Shown here piece after piece: positions 1 to 6,176 of a DNA stretch of 33,058 bases. The notes beneath the pieces were generated by a model, which ran no database searches, had not been told where the DNA came from, and worked only from the letters and a program-made list of their open reading frames with translations. How positions within the stretch are numbered: the first letter of the stretch is position 1; each line of letters begins with the position of its first letter. Source of the stretch: Clostridiales bacterium (GTDB lineage: Bacteria; Bacillota; Clostridia; Lachnospirales; WRAX01); assembly GCA_031265685.1 (NCBI GenBank), contig JAISCI010000127.1, forward strand, positions 1 to 33,058, given 5' to 3'. The translations under genes and the position numbers were made by a program.

Positions 1-1
1 C

Positions 2-100
2 CGGGAGGGCTGCGCCCCGCAGCTTGGCGAAATCACAGAAAGGCAGCGCGATATCTATACGGCTCTGGGCTTTGACCCTCCAAAACTCTCGTTATGTTAA
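2..100 (+). CDS. C-terminal end of a gene cut by the window edge, possibly a transposase
   Basis: An open frame enters from the left edge and stops at a TAA at 98-100, giving about 32 residues that include the stretch GEITERQRDIYTALGF. Short tails of this kind are seen at the end of IS4/IS1634-type transposases, but this is a weak resemblance and no catalytic motif lies inside the window. The position beside other mobile remnants fits. It could equally be the tail of an unrelated gene. Confidence 0.25.
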   Translation, partial: REGCAPQLGEITERQRDIYTALGFDPPKLSLC

Positions 101-370
101 CATGGAATTCAGGTTACAAGAAAAAAGTTTTCCGTGAGGGTTAGTGTAAAAGTGGCTTAATTAACCCACTTAGTCACTCGAACACCACCTGGCAGGACGT
201 CGCGTCCGCGCAAAATAACGCCGCCATAGCGCGCGCTGTGTGGACAATAGCCGAAAAAGTTGTAAGATTCAGGAAGTTTCATAATGTCACCGTCAAATAT
301 ACCGGAAATTCCGCTAAGGGGGATCCCATTGACGATACACCATAGAAAGGCGTTTGTCAACATGGAATTC
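95..370. repeat. 16-bp direct repeats bounding a 244-bp segment
   Basis: TGTTAACATGGAATTC (95-110) and TGTCAACATGGAATTC (355-370) differ at one base and lie in the same orientation. The segment between them holds nearly all of a small minus-strand ORF, whose likely start codon lies in the right-hand copy. They could be a target duplication or recombination scar left by a small insertion, or chance. Confidence 0.45.
157..363 (-). CDS. hypothetical protein, 68 aa
   Basis: I do not recognise this protein. The start chosen is an ATG at 363 preceded by GGGGGA at good spacing; the longer open frame to 408 begins without a clear ribosome site. The sequence has a hydrophobic N-terminal stretch (LTNAFLWCIVNGIPLSGISG) and then a Gly/Tyr-rich part. 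It lies between the two 16-bp direct repeats, so it could be cargo of a small insertion or a fragment of a larger gene. Neighbours on the same strand are small prophage-like genes. Confidence 0.35.
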   Translation of the reverse strand: MLTNAFLWCIVNGIPLSGISGIFDGDIMKLPESYNFFGYCPHSARYGGVILRGRDVLPGGVRVTKWVN

Positions 371-404
371 CCCCGGCGCGCGCATTCGTGATCGCGGTGA
401 GGGA

Positions 405-695
405 TCAACTGTTATCATCCGCTATATCGCTGTGGTACTTAAGTATGATTTCTTGCTTATCCTGCCTGCTCTTGATCGTGGCGACGTCGGAGCGGATCTC
501 TTGGTCAATGTCATACAGAGCGCTGTATCCGTCGAGCAACGCCCTGAGACGGCGGCCATGCTCGTGCTCTATGTTGATTGCGCGGGCTTTGACGTCGGAG
601 ACATCGGACTCCAGCCGGTCAAGGCGTTCGTTGGTTCTTTGCTGCTCTGAAACAAGGGTTTCGAGCAGGGACATGATTTTATCTTCGTTTGCCAT
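405..695 (-). CDS. small coiled-coil protein, 96 aa, paralogue of the 1329-1550 product
   Basis: The start is an ATG at 695 preceded by AAGGAG nine bases upstream; the open frame continues further upstream without a ribosome site. The protein begins MANEDKIMSLLETL, nearly the same as the start of the coiled-coil protein at 1329-1550 (MTNEDKILSLLETL). It continues with heptad-like spacing (RLDRLESDVSDVKARAINIE) that predicts a long coiled coil, and then a charged region. No enzymatic motif is visible. Two divergent copies in one cluster suggest an old duplication in a mobile element. The function is unknown; an oligomerising regulator partner of the XRE protein is one guess. Confidence 0.65.
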   Translation of the reverse strand: MANEDKIMSLLETLVSEQQRTNERLDRLESDVSDVKARAINIEHEHGRRLRALLDGYSALYDIDQEIRSDVATIKSRQDKQEIILKYHSDIADDNS

Positions 696-848
696 TGCAA
701 AACGCTCCTTTTCCTCACGCTTGTTTGCGTAGGCACGATAAACAACAATCCTAACGAATTCCGAGTGACGTAAAGACCGCTCTAACGTCATTGATAGTTG
801 TTTCGATTGTTTGCAAATCGCCGCCATCCTCAACGTCCTTTGTAGCGT

Positions 849-1031
849 CTATACAAAATACGCGACAGTTGACAACTCTTCGACGTGGCTATCGAAGCTA
901 GCCATATCACTGAAACGCAAACGCTGATAGTATTCAGCGTTCAACGATTCAACCATTTTCAACACGCACGAGAATCGCCGTTTAATTTCTGCAAGATAAA
1001 TCTCCAGCTGTTTTGCTGCGTCCTTATCCAT
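849..1031 (-). CDS. hypothetical protein, about 60 aa
   Basis: Starts at an ATG at 1031 (a GTG at 1037 is in frame) behind a purine-rich stretch GGGGAAG. The product is charged and likely helical (KDAAKQLEIYLAEIKRRFSC). No domain is recognised. It lies on the same strand as the neighbouring small coiled-coil and XRE genes and is probably part of the same island cluster. Confidence 0.4.
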   Translation of the reverse strand: MDKDAAKQLEIYLAEIKRRFSCVLKMVESLNAEYYQRLRFSDMASFDSHVEELSTVAYFV

Positions 1032-1099
1032 ACTCACTCTTCCCCCGCTAGCTTTCCTATCTCGGAAAGAGTATCACGTTTTCTATATTTGGAGTTTGA

Positions 1100-1285
1100 C
1101 TATAACATCTGAACGTAATCAAGCACAAGTTCCCACCCCTCTGCGTTTATCTCGCGCAAAAACACCAATAGCCGCCGTTCTTCCAATGTCGGACGGAGCA
1201 ATAGGTTATCGCTTGGTTCACGCGATAACCGCGCCGCCGCGCCGTCCGTGACAACCGATGCTGTACGAAAGCAACGAGAATCAGC
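1100..1285 (-). pseudogene. open frame without a start codon, gene remnant
   Basis: A coding-looking frame ends at a TAG (1100-1102) and gives ...RPTLEERRLLVFLREINAEG, continuing WELVLDYVQML. No ATG, GTG or TTG with a ribosome site is seen at its upstream end, where it runs into the tail of the upstream coiled-coil gene. The helical, charged tail resembles those of small regulators, but I cannot name a family. It is likely a decayed downstream gene of the XRE and coiled-coil operon. Confidence 0.3.
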
Positions 1286-1328
1286 AACTATTGCTGTTGA
1301 ACTTTATCCACACGGCGATCTAACCGCT

Positions 1329-1550
1329 CTATTCCTCGAACGACGCGCGACTATAAAGGTTTAGATCTTTAATGTCCTTGCGAATCTGCGCTTGGCCATG
1401 TTCAAGTTTAAGCTGCCCACGTTTTAAGGATGCAACGTCATCGCGAAGATCAACTAAGTCGGCACGAAATTCGGCTTGTCCGACTCGAAGTTCCGCTAAG
1501 TCTTTAGAAAGGGTTTCGAGCAATGACAAGATCTTATCTTCGTTAGTCAT
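1329..1550 (-). CDS. small coiled-coil protein, 73 aa, possibly shortened by a frameshift
   Basis: Begins MTNEDKILSLLETL, matching the 405-695 product, then a heptad-rich coil (LRVGQAEFRADLVDLRDDVA). Its ATG overlaps the TGA of the upstream XRE regulator (ATGA), indicating translational coupling. The frame ends SFEE-stop, but one extra A at the last GAA would let it continue as IERLDRRVDKVQQQ to a TAG at 1288-1290. The present stop may therefore come from loss of one base in a short A run. The function is unknown; being in an operon with a repressor suggests a regulatory or anti-repressor role, which is inference. Confidence 0.6.
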   Translation of the reverse strand: MTNEDKILSLLETLSKDLAELRVGQAEFRADLVDLRDDVASLKRGQLKLEHGQAQIRKDIKDLNLYSRASFEE

Positions 1551-1798
1551 AGATCATCGGCCTTCCTGTTAACCGCTGGATCGTCGGTTCGGCCTAGGAG
1601 ATAATCGGTGGAGACGTTGAAGTAATCGGCTAGTCTTGATAATTTATCAGCTGAAGGATAGCCGCCAGTACGCTCCATGTCAACAATAAGGCTTTTGCCT
1701 AACCCGCAAGCTAATAACGCCTTATTAACTGACACGCCATCTCGTGCAACGAGTGTGCGTATGATTTTAGCAAAGCCAAGCGCAGACTGCACAAACAC
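1547..1798 (-). CDS. XRE-family (Cro/C1-type) helix-turn-helix repressor, 83 aa
   Basis: A helix-turn-helix fold covers about residues 8-65, with the family-typical end ADKLSRLADYFNVSTDYLLG followed by RTDDP. Proteins of this size act as DNA-binding repressors of prophages and integrative elements. The GTG start at 1798 has GAGG six bases upstream. Its stop overlaps the start of the coiled-coil gene by four bases. A perfect palindrome (TTCCGA-ATTA-TCGGAA) lies just upstream at 1829-1844 and is the best candidate for its own operator, so autoregulation and control of the divergent plus-strand genes are likely. Confidence 0.8.
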   Translation of the reverse strand: MFVQSALGFAKIIRTLVARDGVSVNKALLACGLGKSLIVDMERTGGYPSADKLSRLADYFNVSTDYLLGRTDDPAVNRKADDL

Positions 1799-1828
1799 AC
1801 CGCCTCAATCCTGTGCAATTTGCTGAAC

Positions 1829-1844
1829 TTCCGAATTATCGGAA
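1829..1844. promoter_or_regulatory. palindromic operator candidate upstream of the XRE gene
   Basis: TTCCGA, four bases ATTA, then TCGGAA form a perfect inverted repeat 30 bases upstream of the XRE start. On the minus strand a TATAGT -10-like sequence lies next to it (1847-1852). Position and symmetry fit a dimeric repressor site. Confidence 0.45.
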
Positions 1845-1963
1845 ATATACTATAACCATGCCAAACAAAAACACGCTACCCCGTTCAGCTAAGCTATAAA
1901 CGGTTCCTCAATAAAACTATTATATAACCAAACCGAATAAAGCGCAAGCGTCATTTTAGGAGG

Positions 1964-2152
1964 TTGAGCGCGACGGAACAGCTTTATAACTGCAAACAGA
2001 TAGCGGAGCGGTACGGCGTAAAGCTGCTGACCGTCTGAGCTTGGGTCAGAGACAAAAAATTACCCGCTACTAGAATCGGCAAAGAGTATCGTTTCCGTGA
2101 GTCCGACTTGATCAAGTTCGCCGAACACGGCGTGCGATATAAAGCCCAATAA
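1964..2152 (+). pseudogene. excisionase/MerR-like DNA-binding protein with an in-frame TGA
   Basis: Reading from 1964 gives a typical excisionase-type winged helix: LYNCKQIAERYGVKLLTV, a TGA stop, then AWVRDKKLPATRIGKEYRFR. The part after the stop aligns with the family pattern of W, hydrophobic, R, then KLPA.RIG.EYR. An AGGAGG (1958-1963) would serve a start at 1973, where the codon is ACG rather than ATG. Two transitions (ATG to ACG, and CGA or TGG to TGA) would explain a dead gene. Such proteins direct excision of integrated elements and bind DNA near att sites; here it is divergent from the repressor, as in a lysogeny module. Confidence 0.6.
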
Positions 2153-2164
2153 GGAGTCTTCACC

Positions 2165-2472
2165 ATGCAACAACAATCCATACCGTTAGAGGTTATCCGC
2201 TGGCTCGATTCAATCGGATTCAGGGTCACGCATTCGGAACGCAACCCGATCCTGCTTACGGACGAAAACGCGCGGAGAAGGCAACAAAAAAACTGAGCGA
2301 CATTCCCTCCGCCGCGTGGGCGCTTCCCCTAAGCGTCGATTACCTGGTCAACACGCCGCTGGACGTTATACGCATGATTACGCGCGGCACGTCGAAAGCA
2401 CGGCGGAAATTCCGGTCGGGGTGGCGGCCTGTATTGGTTATCAGCCAACGAAACAAGACGCAGACAAAGTAG
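2165..2472 (+). CDS. hypothetical protein with a possible -1 frameshift site, about 103 aa if read through
   Basis: An ATG at 2165 follows AAGGAG. Frame 0 encodes 43 residues and ends at TGA (2294-2296) directly after A-AAA-AAC (2287-2293), which is the exact X-XXY-YYZ layout of a -1 slippery heptamer. The -1 frame then stays open for about 60 codons (KLSDIPSAAWALPLSVDYLV and on) to a TAG at 2470-2472. No domain is recognised. The alternatives are a simple indel in the A run of a decaying gene, or two unrelated short ORFs. The neighbouring genes are damaged, so decay is at least as likely as programmed frameshifting. Confidence 0.35.
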
Positions 2473-2483
2473 CACTTTAATTA

Positions 2484-2499
2484 TACCAACTAATTGGTA
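2484..2499. promoter_or_regulatory. palindrome upstream of the small HTH gene
   Basis: TACCAA-CTAA-TTGGTA is a perfect inverted repeat ending 25 bases upstream of the TTG start at 2525. Its place between the preceding stop and the ribosome site suggests an operator. No protein partner is shown. Confidence 0.35.
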
Positions 2500-2524
2500 C
2501 CGCGTCAAGAAGGGAGATGGTATT

Positions 2525-2734
2525 TTGGTCAAGGGTTTTTCCGAAGAAGAGATTCGCCTGCGGGCGCGCATGATGAAGATGGGCCTGACGCAGAAGGAAT
2601 TGGCGAAAACCCTGGGGCTTGACTTCGCGGACGTTTGCGACATTGTGTGCCAGCGCAGCCGAGCGCCGCGCTACAGGGCCACGGTGTATGAGTATCTGGG
2701 GCTTGAAATGCCCGAGGGAGGCGAACACGATTAA
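2525..2734 (+). CDS. small helix-turn-helix protein, 69 aa
   Basis: The TTG start at 2525 has AAGGGAG nine bases upstream. The product has a Cro-like helix-turn-helix, MGLTQKELAKTLGLDFADVC, followed by a basic stretch (QRSRAPRYRATVYEYLGL). It is about the size of phage Cro or antirepressor-type DNA-binding proteins. It lies downstream of a perfect palindrome and its stop overlaps the next open frame, so it was probably the first gene of a short operon. The target is unknown. Confidence 0.6.
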   Translation: MVKGFSEEEIRLRARMMKMGLTQKELAKTLGLDFADVCDIVCQRSRAPRYRATVYEYLGLEMPEGGEHD

Positions 2735-2879
2735 AGACCTGTTCAAAACGGCGTTAACCTGACTGGGGGCGATCGTCCGCGACGAGGAATATCTGGTGGC
2801 CGAGGATATCATCAACGACCTGTATGAAGGCGTTGCCGGGGAAATCGGAATAATTTTGCCTGATATGAGGGTGAGCTGA
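2730..2879 (+). pseudogene. small ORF with an in-frame TGA
   Basis: Overlapping the end of the HTH gene, this frame reads IKDLFKTALT, a TGA at 2760-2762, then LGAIVRDEEYLVAEDIINDL and ends at a TGA at 2877-2879. The acidic second half looks coding. No start codon of its own is visible after the stop. It is the second nearby ORF in this island with an internal TGA, in line with decay. Confidence 0.3.
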
Positions 2880-2924
2880 TCTCGGCGCTGCAAGCGAGCG
2901 AGACTATCAAAGGAGGCACGCACC

Positions 2925-3204
2925 ATGACAACCAAACGACGCCTTGCGGCCATCGAGCGCAAGCTGGAAAGAGCGGACGATAGTTACACGTTTTTTAACT
3001 ACGACTACGTATGACGACGAGATCCCGCTTTGGACGGAAGAAAAATTTGGGATGACTCACGGTGATTGGATCGAACTTACGAAGACGGAGGAATATCAGC
3101 GTCTGATCTGCATCCTGGCGAAATTGGACGAGCGAAGCAGCCTAACGGAAGAAGATACCGCAAAATTCAGAGGCGGCAGCGGAGGAGATCTTCTTCAATA
3201 CTGA
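2925..3204 (+). pseudogene. frameshifted small ORF of unknown function
   Basis: An ATG at 2925 follows a strong AAAGGAGG. Frame 0 reads MTTKRRLAAIERKLERADDS and stops after YTFFNYDYV. The +1 frame then supplies a coding-looking stretch with DDEIPLWTEEKFGMTHGDWI, followed by ELTKTEEYQRLICIL, to the stop at 3202-3204. A one-base insertion near the YDY codons (about 3008-3013) would explain the break. The family is unknown. Its 3' end overlaps the 3' end of the minus-strand sirtuin fragment. Confidence 0.45.
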
Positions 3205-3655
3205 CAGACTTGTCCGCTATTGCGTCCAAAACAAAGGCATTATCTCGGTTTATCCGAATAAAAGTTGAATTGGGATATTTCAAAGTGATTGCTTCAAAAG
3301 GGTAACGTATTATCCTCGGTGTGTTGAAACCCACACCCAACTCCAACAGAACGAGATTTTTATTATATGCGTCGGCCAGAAACTTCTTATAGCTTTGTAT
3401 GTTTTGAACATGCGGTGTTTCAACAAAACGATGGTCACACCGCAAGTTTGGCACCATAAATCCGCCGCAATGCGGACAGCGCGAAATGTCGGAAAAACGG
3501 ATTTTAGTCGATGATACCATATTGGCGAGCATGGCGACAATTTGTATTTTGTTGTCAATAACGTCTTGCGAGCAGGGGCCGGCGCATTGAAACAGCGCGT
3601 AATCACCCTGCGGCGCAAATATCTTCTGCTTGTCGAACCCCGCTTTTGTTAACGG
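3167..3655 (-). pseudogene. C-terminal fragment of a SIR2 (sirtuin)-family protein
   Basis: The open frame covers about 162 residues, but the N-terminal NAD-binding half of the domain is missing. Visible sirtuin features are TKAGFDKQKIFAPQGDYALF, a zinc ligand pair CAGPC, a second pair CPHCGG, and the C-terminal block LELGVGFNTPRIIRYPFEA followed by RINR and a K-S-V motif. This pattern matches the bacterial SirTM-like subgroup (macrodomain-linked sirtuins that act in protein ADP-ribosylation), which is family knowledge. The sequence breaks at about 3655, exactly where a truncated methylase begins on the other strand, so it is a rearrangement relic and cannot be active. Confidence 0.75.
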
Positions 3656-3813
3656 CTATTAAAGGCCAGTTCATACTGTCTTATAATGACTGTGAGTTTG
3701 TTCGGGAGCTGTACGGCGGATTTAATATTGAGCCTGTCTCGCGGCAAAATAATCTGGCGAACCGATATGACGGCACGGAAAATTATAAGGAGTTGATCGT
3801 TTGGAATTACTAA
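3655..3813 (+). pseudogene. dam: C-terminal fragment of a Dam-type (D12 class) adenine DNA methylase
   Basis: About 52 residues remain: AIKGQFILSYNDCEFVRELY, then the family-typical RQNNLANRY and YKELIVWNY before the TAA. This is the extreme C-terminus of D12-class N6-adenine methyltransferases, which are common in phages and integrative elements. The catalytic DPPY and FxGxG parts are absent. The left break coincides with the break in the sirtuin on the opposite strand. Confidence 0.7.
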
Positions 3814-3840
3814 TAGTCAATAATTTAATTTGACTATTAG
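3810..3840. repeat. perfect 11-bp inverted repeat at the end of the methylase fragment
   Basis: CTAATAGTCAA (3810-3820) and TTGACTATTAG (3830-3840) flank a 9-base AT-rich spacer, beginning inside the last codons of the dam fragment. No T run follows, so it is not a typical terminator. It may be a remnant recombination or regulatory site. Confidence 0.5.
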
Positions 3841-3879
3841 CGCTATTTTGATTCTGTTTATATTGTATAATTGGATTCT

Positions 3880-4010
3880 TTTTGTATATAAAAACGTTCT
3901 ATGCGTGCGGTGATTTACTGTACATATGGAACATTTTTCGTTTGTTTGACAGAGAAAAAAGTTGTCATTTTACATAGAGATGTTTGACATTCTTTCTGAA
4001 CGCTTACAGC
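3880..4010 (-). repeat. dispersed repeat B, copy 1
   Basis: The reverse complement of this segment matches 16534-16658 over its whole length with scattered differences; shared blocks include GTAAGCGTTCAGAAAGAATG and CGCATAGAACGTTTTT. It abuts the truncated 5' end of the transposase remnant. No ORF of note is inside it. Confidence 0.7.
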
Positions 4011-4126
4011 AAGATCAAACCGCGTGGTTTCGCACATTGTGCGAACTGACGACCCGGACGCGGTGGTCATCAAACGATGTTTGCGGTTAGGCATCGAAAA
4101 TAACCAAGCCATTCCCGGCATAAGGT

Positions 4127-4155
4127 GATTTTCGCGTGAAGCGTTGCGAAAATTC
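4127..4155. repeat. palindromic element in the transposase remnant, copy 1
   Basis: Arms GATTTTCGC and GCGAAAATTC flank GTGAAGCGTT. The sequence ATA occurs on both sides of the 33-base insertion (after GGC and before CTG), as a 3-base target duplication would. Confidence 0.65.
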
Positions 4156-4219
4156 ATACTGTACTTTGACAATGGGAAAGATTACCGCGAGAAAAGTTTC
4201 TCAAAAGACTTTCCTGCAT

Positions 4220-4277
4220 GAATTTTCGCGGGTATGAATTTCGCTTGAACCAAGCGAAATTCTGTCAGGCGAAAATT
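4220..4277. repeat. nested pair of palindromic elements
   Basis: The outer arms GAATTTTCGC (4220-4229) and GCGAAAATT (4269-4277) surround a complete inner element with 12-bp perfect arms GAATTTCGCTTG and CAAGCGAAATTC and loop AAC (4236-4262). The inner unit sits in the middle of the outer loop GGGT...TCAG, so one element inserted into another. Confidence 0.75.
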
Positions 4278-4471
4278 ACCTTTGTCACTGGTCAATCAGT
4301 TGGGTATAAATACTATTTACGCCACGCCATACCACGGCCAGACCAAGACGATCGAACGCTTCTTCGGAACGTTTGAAACGCGTTTCGGCAAATTTTGGGA
4401 GACTTATATAGGCCGTAACGCTCAAAACCGCCCGGAACACACGAAAAAGCCGGATTCCAAGCTTGTCAAAT

Positions 4472-4500
4472 GGAATTTTGCCTGGATCACGCAAAATTCC
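4472..4500. repeat. palindromic element in the transposase remnant, copy 3
   Basis: Perfect 10-bp arms GGAATTTTGC and GCAAAATTCC flank CTGGATCAC. Removing 29 bases rejoins VK with RIAQGIANFRQCL, so this copy shifted the reading frame. Confidence 0.7.
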
Positions 4501-4622
4501 GTATCGCGCAGGGCATAGCGAATTTCCGTCAATGTCTGGCAACGTACATCGACGAGCTTCACCTTAAAGCAGTCGGGAGTTTCCGGCTCCGTTTTCCCGG
4601 CGGATCTGACGACAGCATCTAA

Positions 4623-4994
4623 GCCGTTCGATAGTGGATGTGGGGCGTGAGGAGGCGGAGAGCTTTACTGCCAGATTGCAAATATATATCTACTGACAGT
4701 GTGGATTTTGTGTTACTAGTTTGTTACTAGCGCACGGGGTCTTGGCGGGTCTGACGGGGTCGCAAAGTTCAAAGGATGGCGCGCTTTGGCGTGTTTAGCG
4801 GGCTTCAGAAATGCGAAAGGTCATGGTATAATAGCGCCAAACCCGCAACCCCTTGATATTACCGGGTTCTTCGGGTTTGGCGCTATTATGTAATAAGGGC
4901 AATATAGTCTCCGATAATTTTGAGACTGGTCTGGGCGGCTTAAATCGGCGAACTCGCGCAGACTTTGCTGATCGGGCGTTTGGCGGGCGCTTTT
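4623..4994. other. gene-free boundary between the island and the chromosome core
   Basis: No convincing gene is seen here. It holds a short direct repeat GTTACTAG twice (about 4714-4733) and a perfect 18-bp inverted repeat, ATAATAGCGCCAAACCCG at 4828-4845 with its complement at 4872-4889. No T run follows the hairpin on either strand. The small open frame across it is best explained by the hairpin itself. Confidence 0.5.
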
Positions 4995-6176
4995 TCATTG
5001 GCTTGGGCTGATTGGCGTCAGATACCGGCGTTCGTCGGGAGGCAGGTTTGACTCCGCCAAAGCGATTGTTTCGCGGACCAAGGCGCGGGCGGTTGTATTG
5101 TAGACTCGCGCGGACAGGCCGCGGTTGGCTATCGCGTCCTGAGCGGCGGCGACGGACCGCTCCGTTACGCCTTCCGCGAAAGTCGCGCGCTCGCTGCCGA
5201 TGAATACGCCCTTTACGAGCGCCGCCATCGCCAAAAAACGCTCCGGAGGAACGCTGTCCATCGGGCGCAGCTCAATGTACCCGCGCAGGCGGATATCTGG
5301 GAATACCAGCGACGTATACAGCTCGGCGGCTTCGGGAAGATATTCGTCGGGCGTCCCGTTCATTATGTCACGGGCGGAGCGGCCCTCGGCGCTTATGTAC
5401 GCGCCGCCGGATCTACGGAAGATCGCTGGCGCCTCGAGGACGAACCGCGCGTAACTCTCGAAGCCGAAGCCCTCGTCGAACACTCCGGGGACGATGCCCG
5501 CTCGCGCTGGATCCACGCCGCGCCAAATCATGGTCCGGCGCAGCGGCAACCTGTTCGGCTTGCCCTCGTAGGTCGGCGCGTTGTCCGACAGCAGCGCCAG
5601 AATCGGCGAGAGCGCGTAGGCCAAGCGGAACTTGCGTACAAAGTCATCCTCCGACGTGTAGTCCACAGAATACTGGCACGACGCCGTGCAGCGCATCATC
5701 CGCCGCCCCATCGGGCCTATCCGCGCGAAGTGTTCATCCATAAAACGGTAGCGGACTTTTGGTATCATGTCCGTTTCGGCGGCGGTATTCTTCGGCGAGT
5801 ATCCGGCGCAGACCAGTTCGGCGTCGTGATCGCCCAAAAGCGGCGCGGTGTCGCGCAGGAAACCTATGTAAGTATCTTCGATCTCACGGATCGCCGCCTT
5901 CGGCTCGACGCTTAACTCGAGCTGGGCGCCCGGCTCCAGCGAGAGCGCGGCGTCCTTCCGGGCGCATCCGATAATTTTGCCGCCCTCCGACACCTCCCGC
6001 GGATACTTCGGGACAAGCGAACGCAGTATATCCGCGACGTCCGAGTACGGCAAGGTTCTCCGCGTGTCCGTGTACGCCACGAAGTGCTCTATTTCCGTCC
6101 CTATCCGAAACGGCTGCAGCGGGGACTTTATCCCCGCGCGGAAGTAATCCAGAAGAGCGTTTTCCGCCCTGTCCAT
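4995..6176 (-). CDS. gshA: glutamate-cysteine ligase (GCS2 family), 393 aa
   Basis: Catalyses ATP-dependent joining of glutamate and cysteine to gamma-glutamylcysteine, the first step of low-molecular-weight thiol synthesis, in the cytoplasm. GCS2-family features visible are RIGTEIEHF (about residues 24-32), LEPGAQLELSVEP (80-92), MRCTASCQYSVDY (161-173), a RR.MIWRGVDPAR block and GYIELRPMDSVP near the C-terminus. The ATG at 6176 overlaps the TGA of the upstream SLOG gene by one base, so the two are translationally coupled; the longer upstream open frame overlaps that gene and is not used. No glutathione synthetase is in the window, so the end product may be gamma-glutamylcysteine or another thiol. 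The family assignment is confident. Confidence 0.85.
   Translation of the reverse strand: MDRAENALLDYFRAGIKSPLQPFRIGTEIEHFVAYTDTRRTLPYSDVADILRSLVPKYPREVSEGGKIIGCARKDAALSLEPGAQLELSVEPKAAIREIEDTYIGFLRDTAPLLGDHDAELVCAGYSPKNTAAETDMIPKVRYRFMDEHFARIGPMGRRMMRCTASCQYSVDYTSEDDFVRKFRLAYALSPILALLSDNAPTYEGKPNRLPLRRTMIWRGVDPARAGIVPGVFDEGFGFESYARFVLEAPAIFRRSGGAYISAEGRSARDIMNGTPDEYLPEAAELYTSLVFPDIRLRGYIELRPMDSVPPERFLAMAALVKGVFIGSERATFAEGVTERSVAAAQDAIANRGLSARVYNTTARALVRETIALAESNLPPDERRYLTPISPSQ

Larger units (their letters stand above)
4012..4622 (+). pseudogene. Mu-type DDE transposase remnant broken by three palindromic insertions
   Basis: Three separated stretches reconstruct a Mu/rve-family transposase: AVVIKRCLRLGIENNQAIPG, then ILYFDNGKDYREKSF (with the DNG of the second catalytic Asp), then GINTIYATPYHGQTKTIERF followed by FGTFE and a tail ending FRQCLATYIDELHL. 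The breaks coincide with palindromic elements at 4127-4155, 4220-4277 and 4472-4500. Removing the first with a 3-base ATA duplication restores GI-LY in frame. The N-terminal DNA-binding part is missing, being cut where repeat B ends. Such enzymes catalyse strand transfer of Mu-like transposons; this copy is dead. Confidence 0.8.

Noticed and set aside
1964-2879. Alternative genetic code with TGA read as Trp in the island
   Set aside because: Two island ORFs have TGA where Trp would fit, but core genes such as ksgA and the island's XRE gene end in TGA and other damage is present, so ordinary decay explains it better.
4795-4998. 67-residue minus-strand ORF
   Set aside because: It is largely the translation of an 18-bp inverted repeat region and has no recognisable family or good ribosome site.
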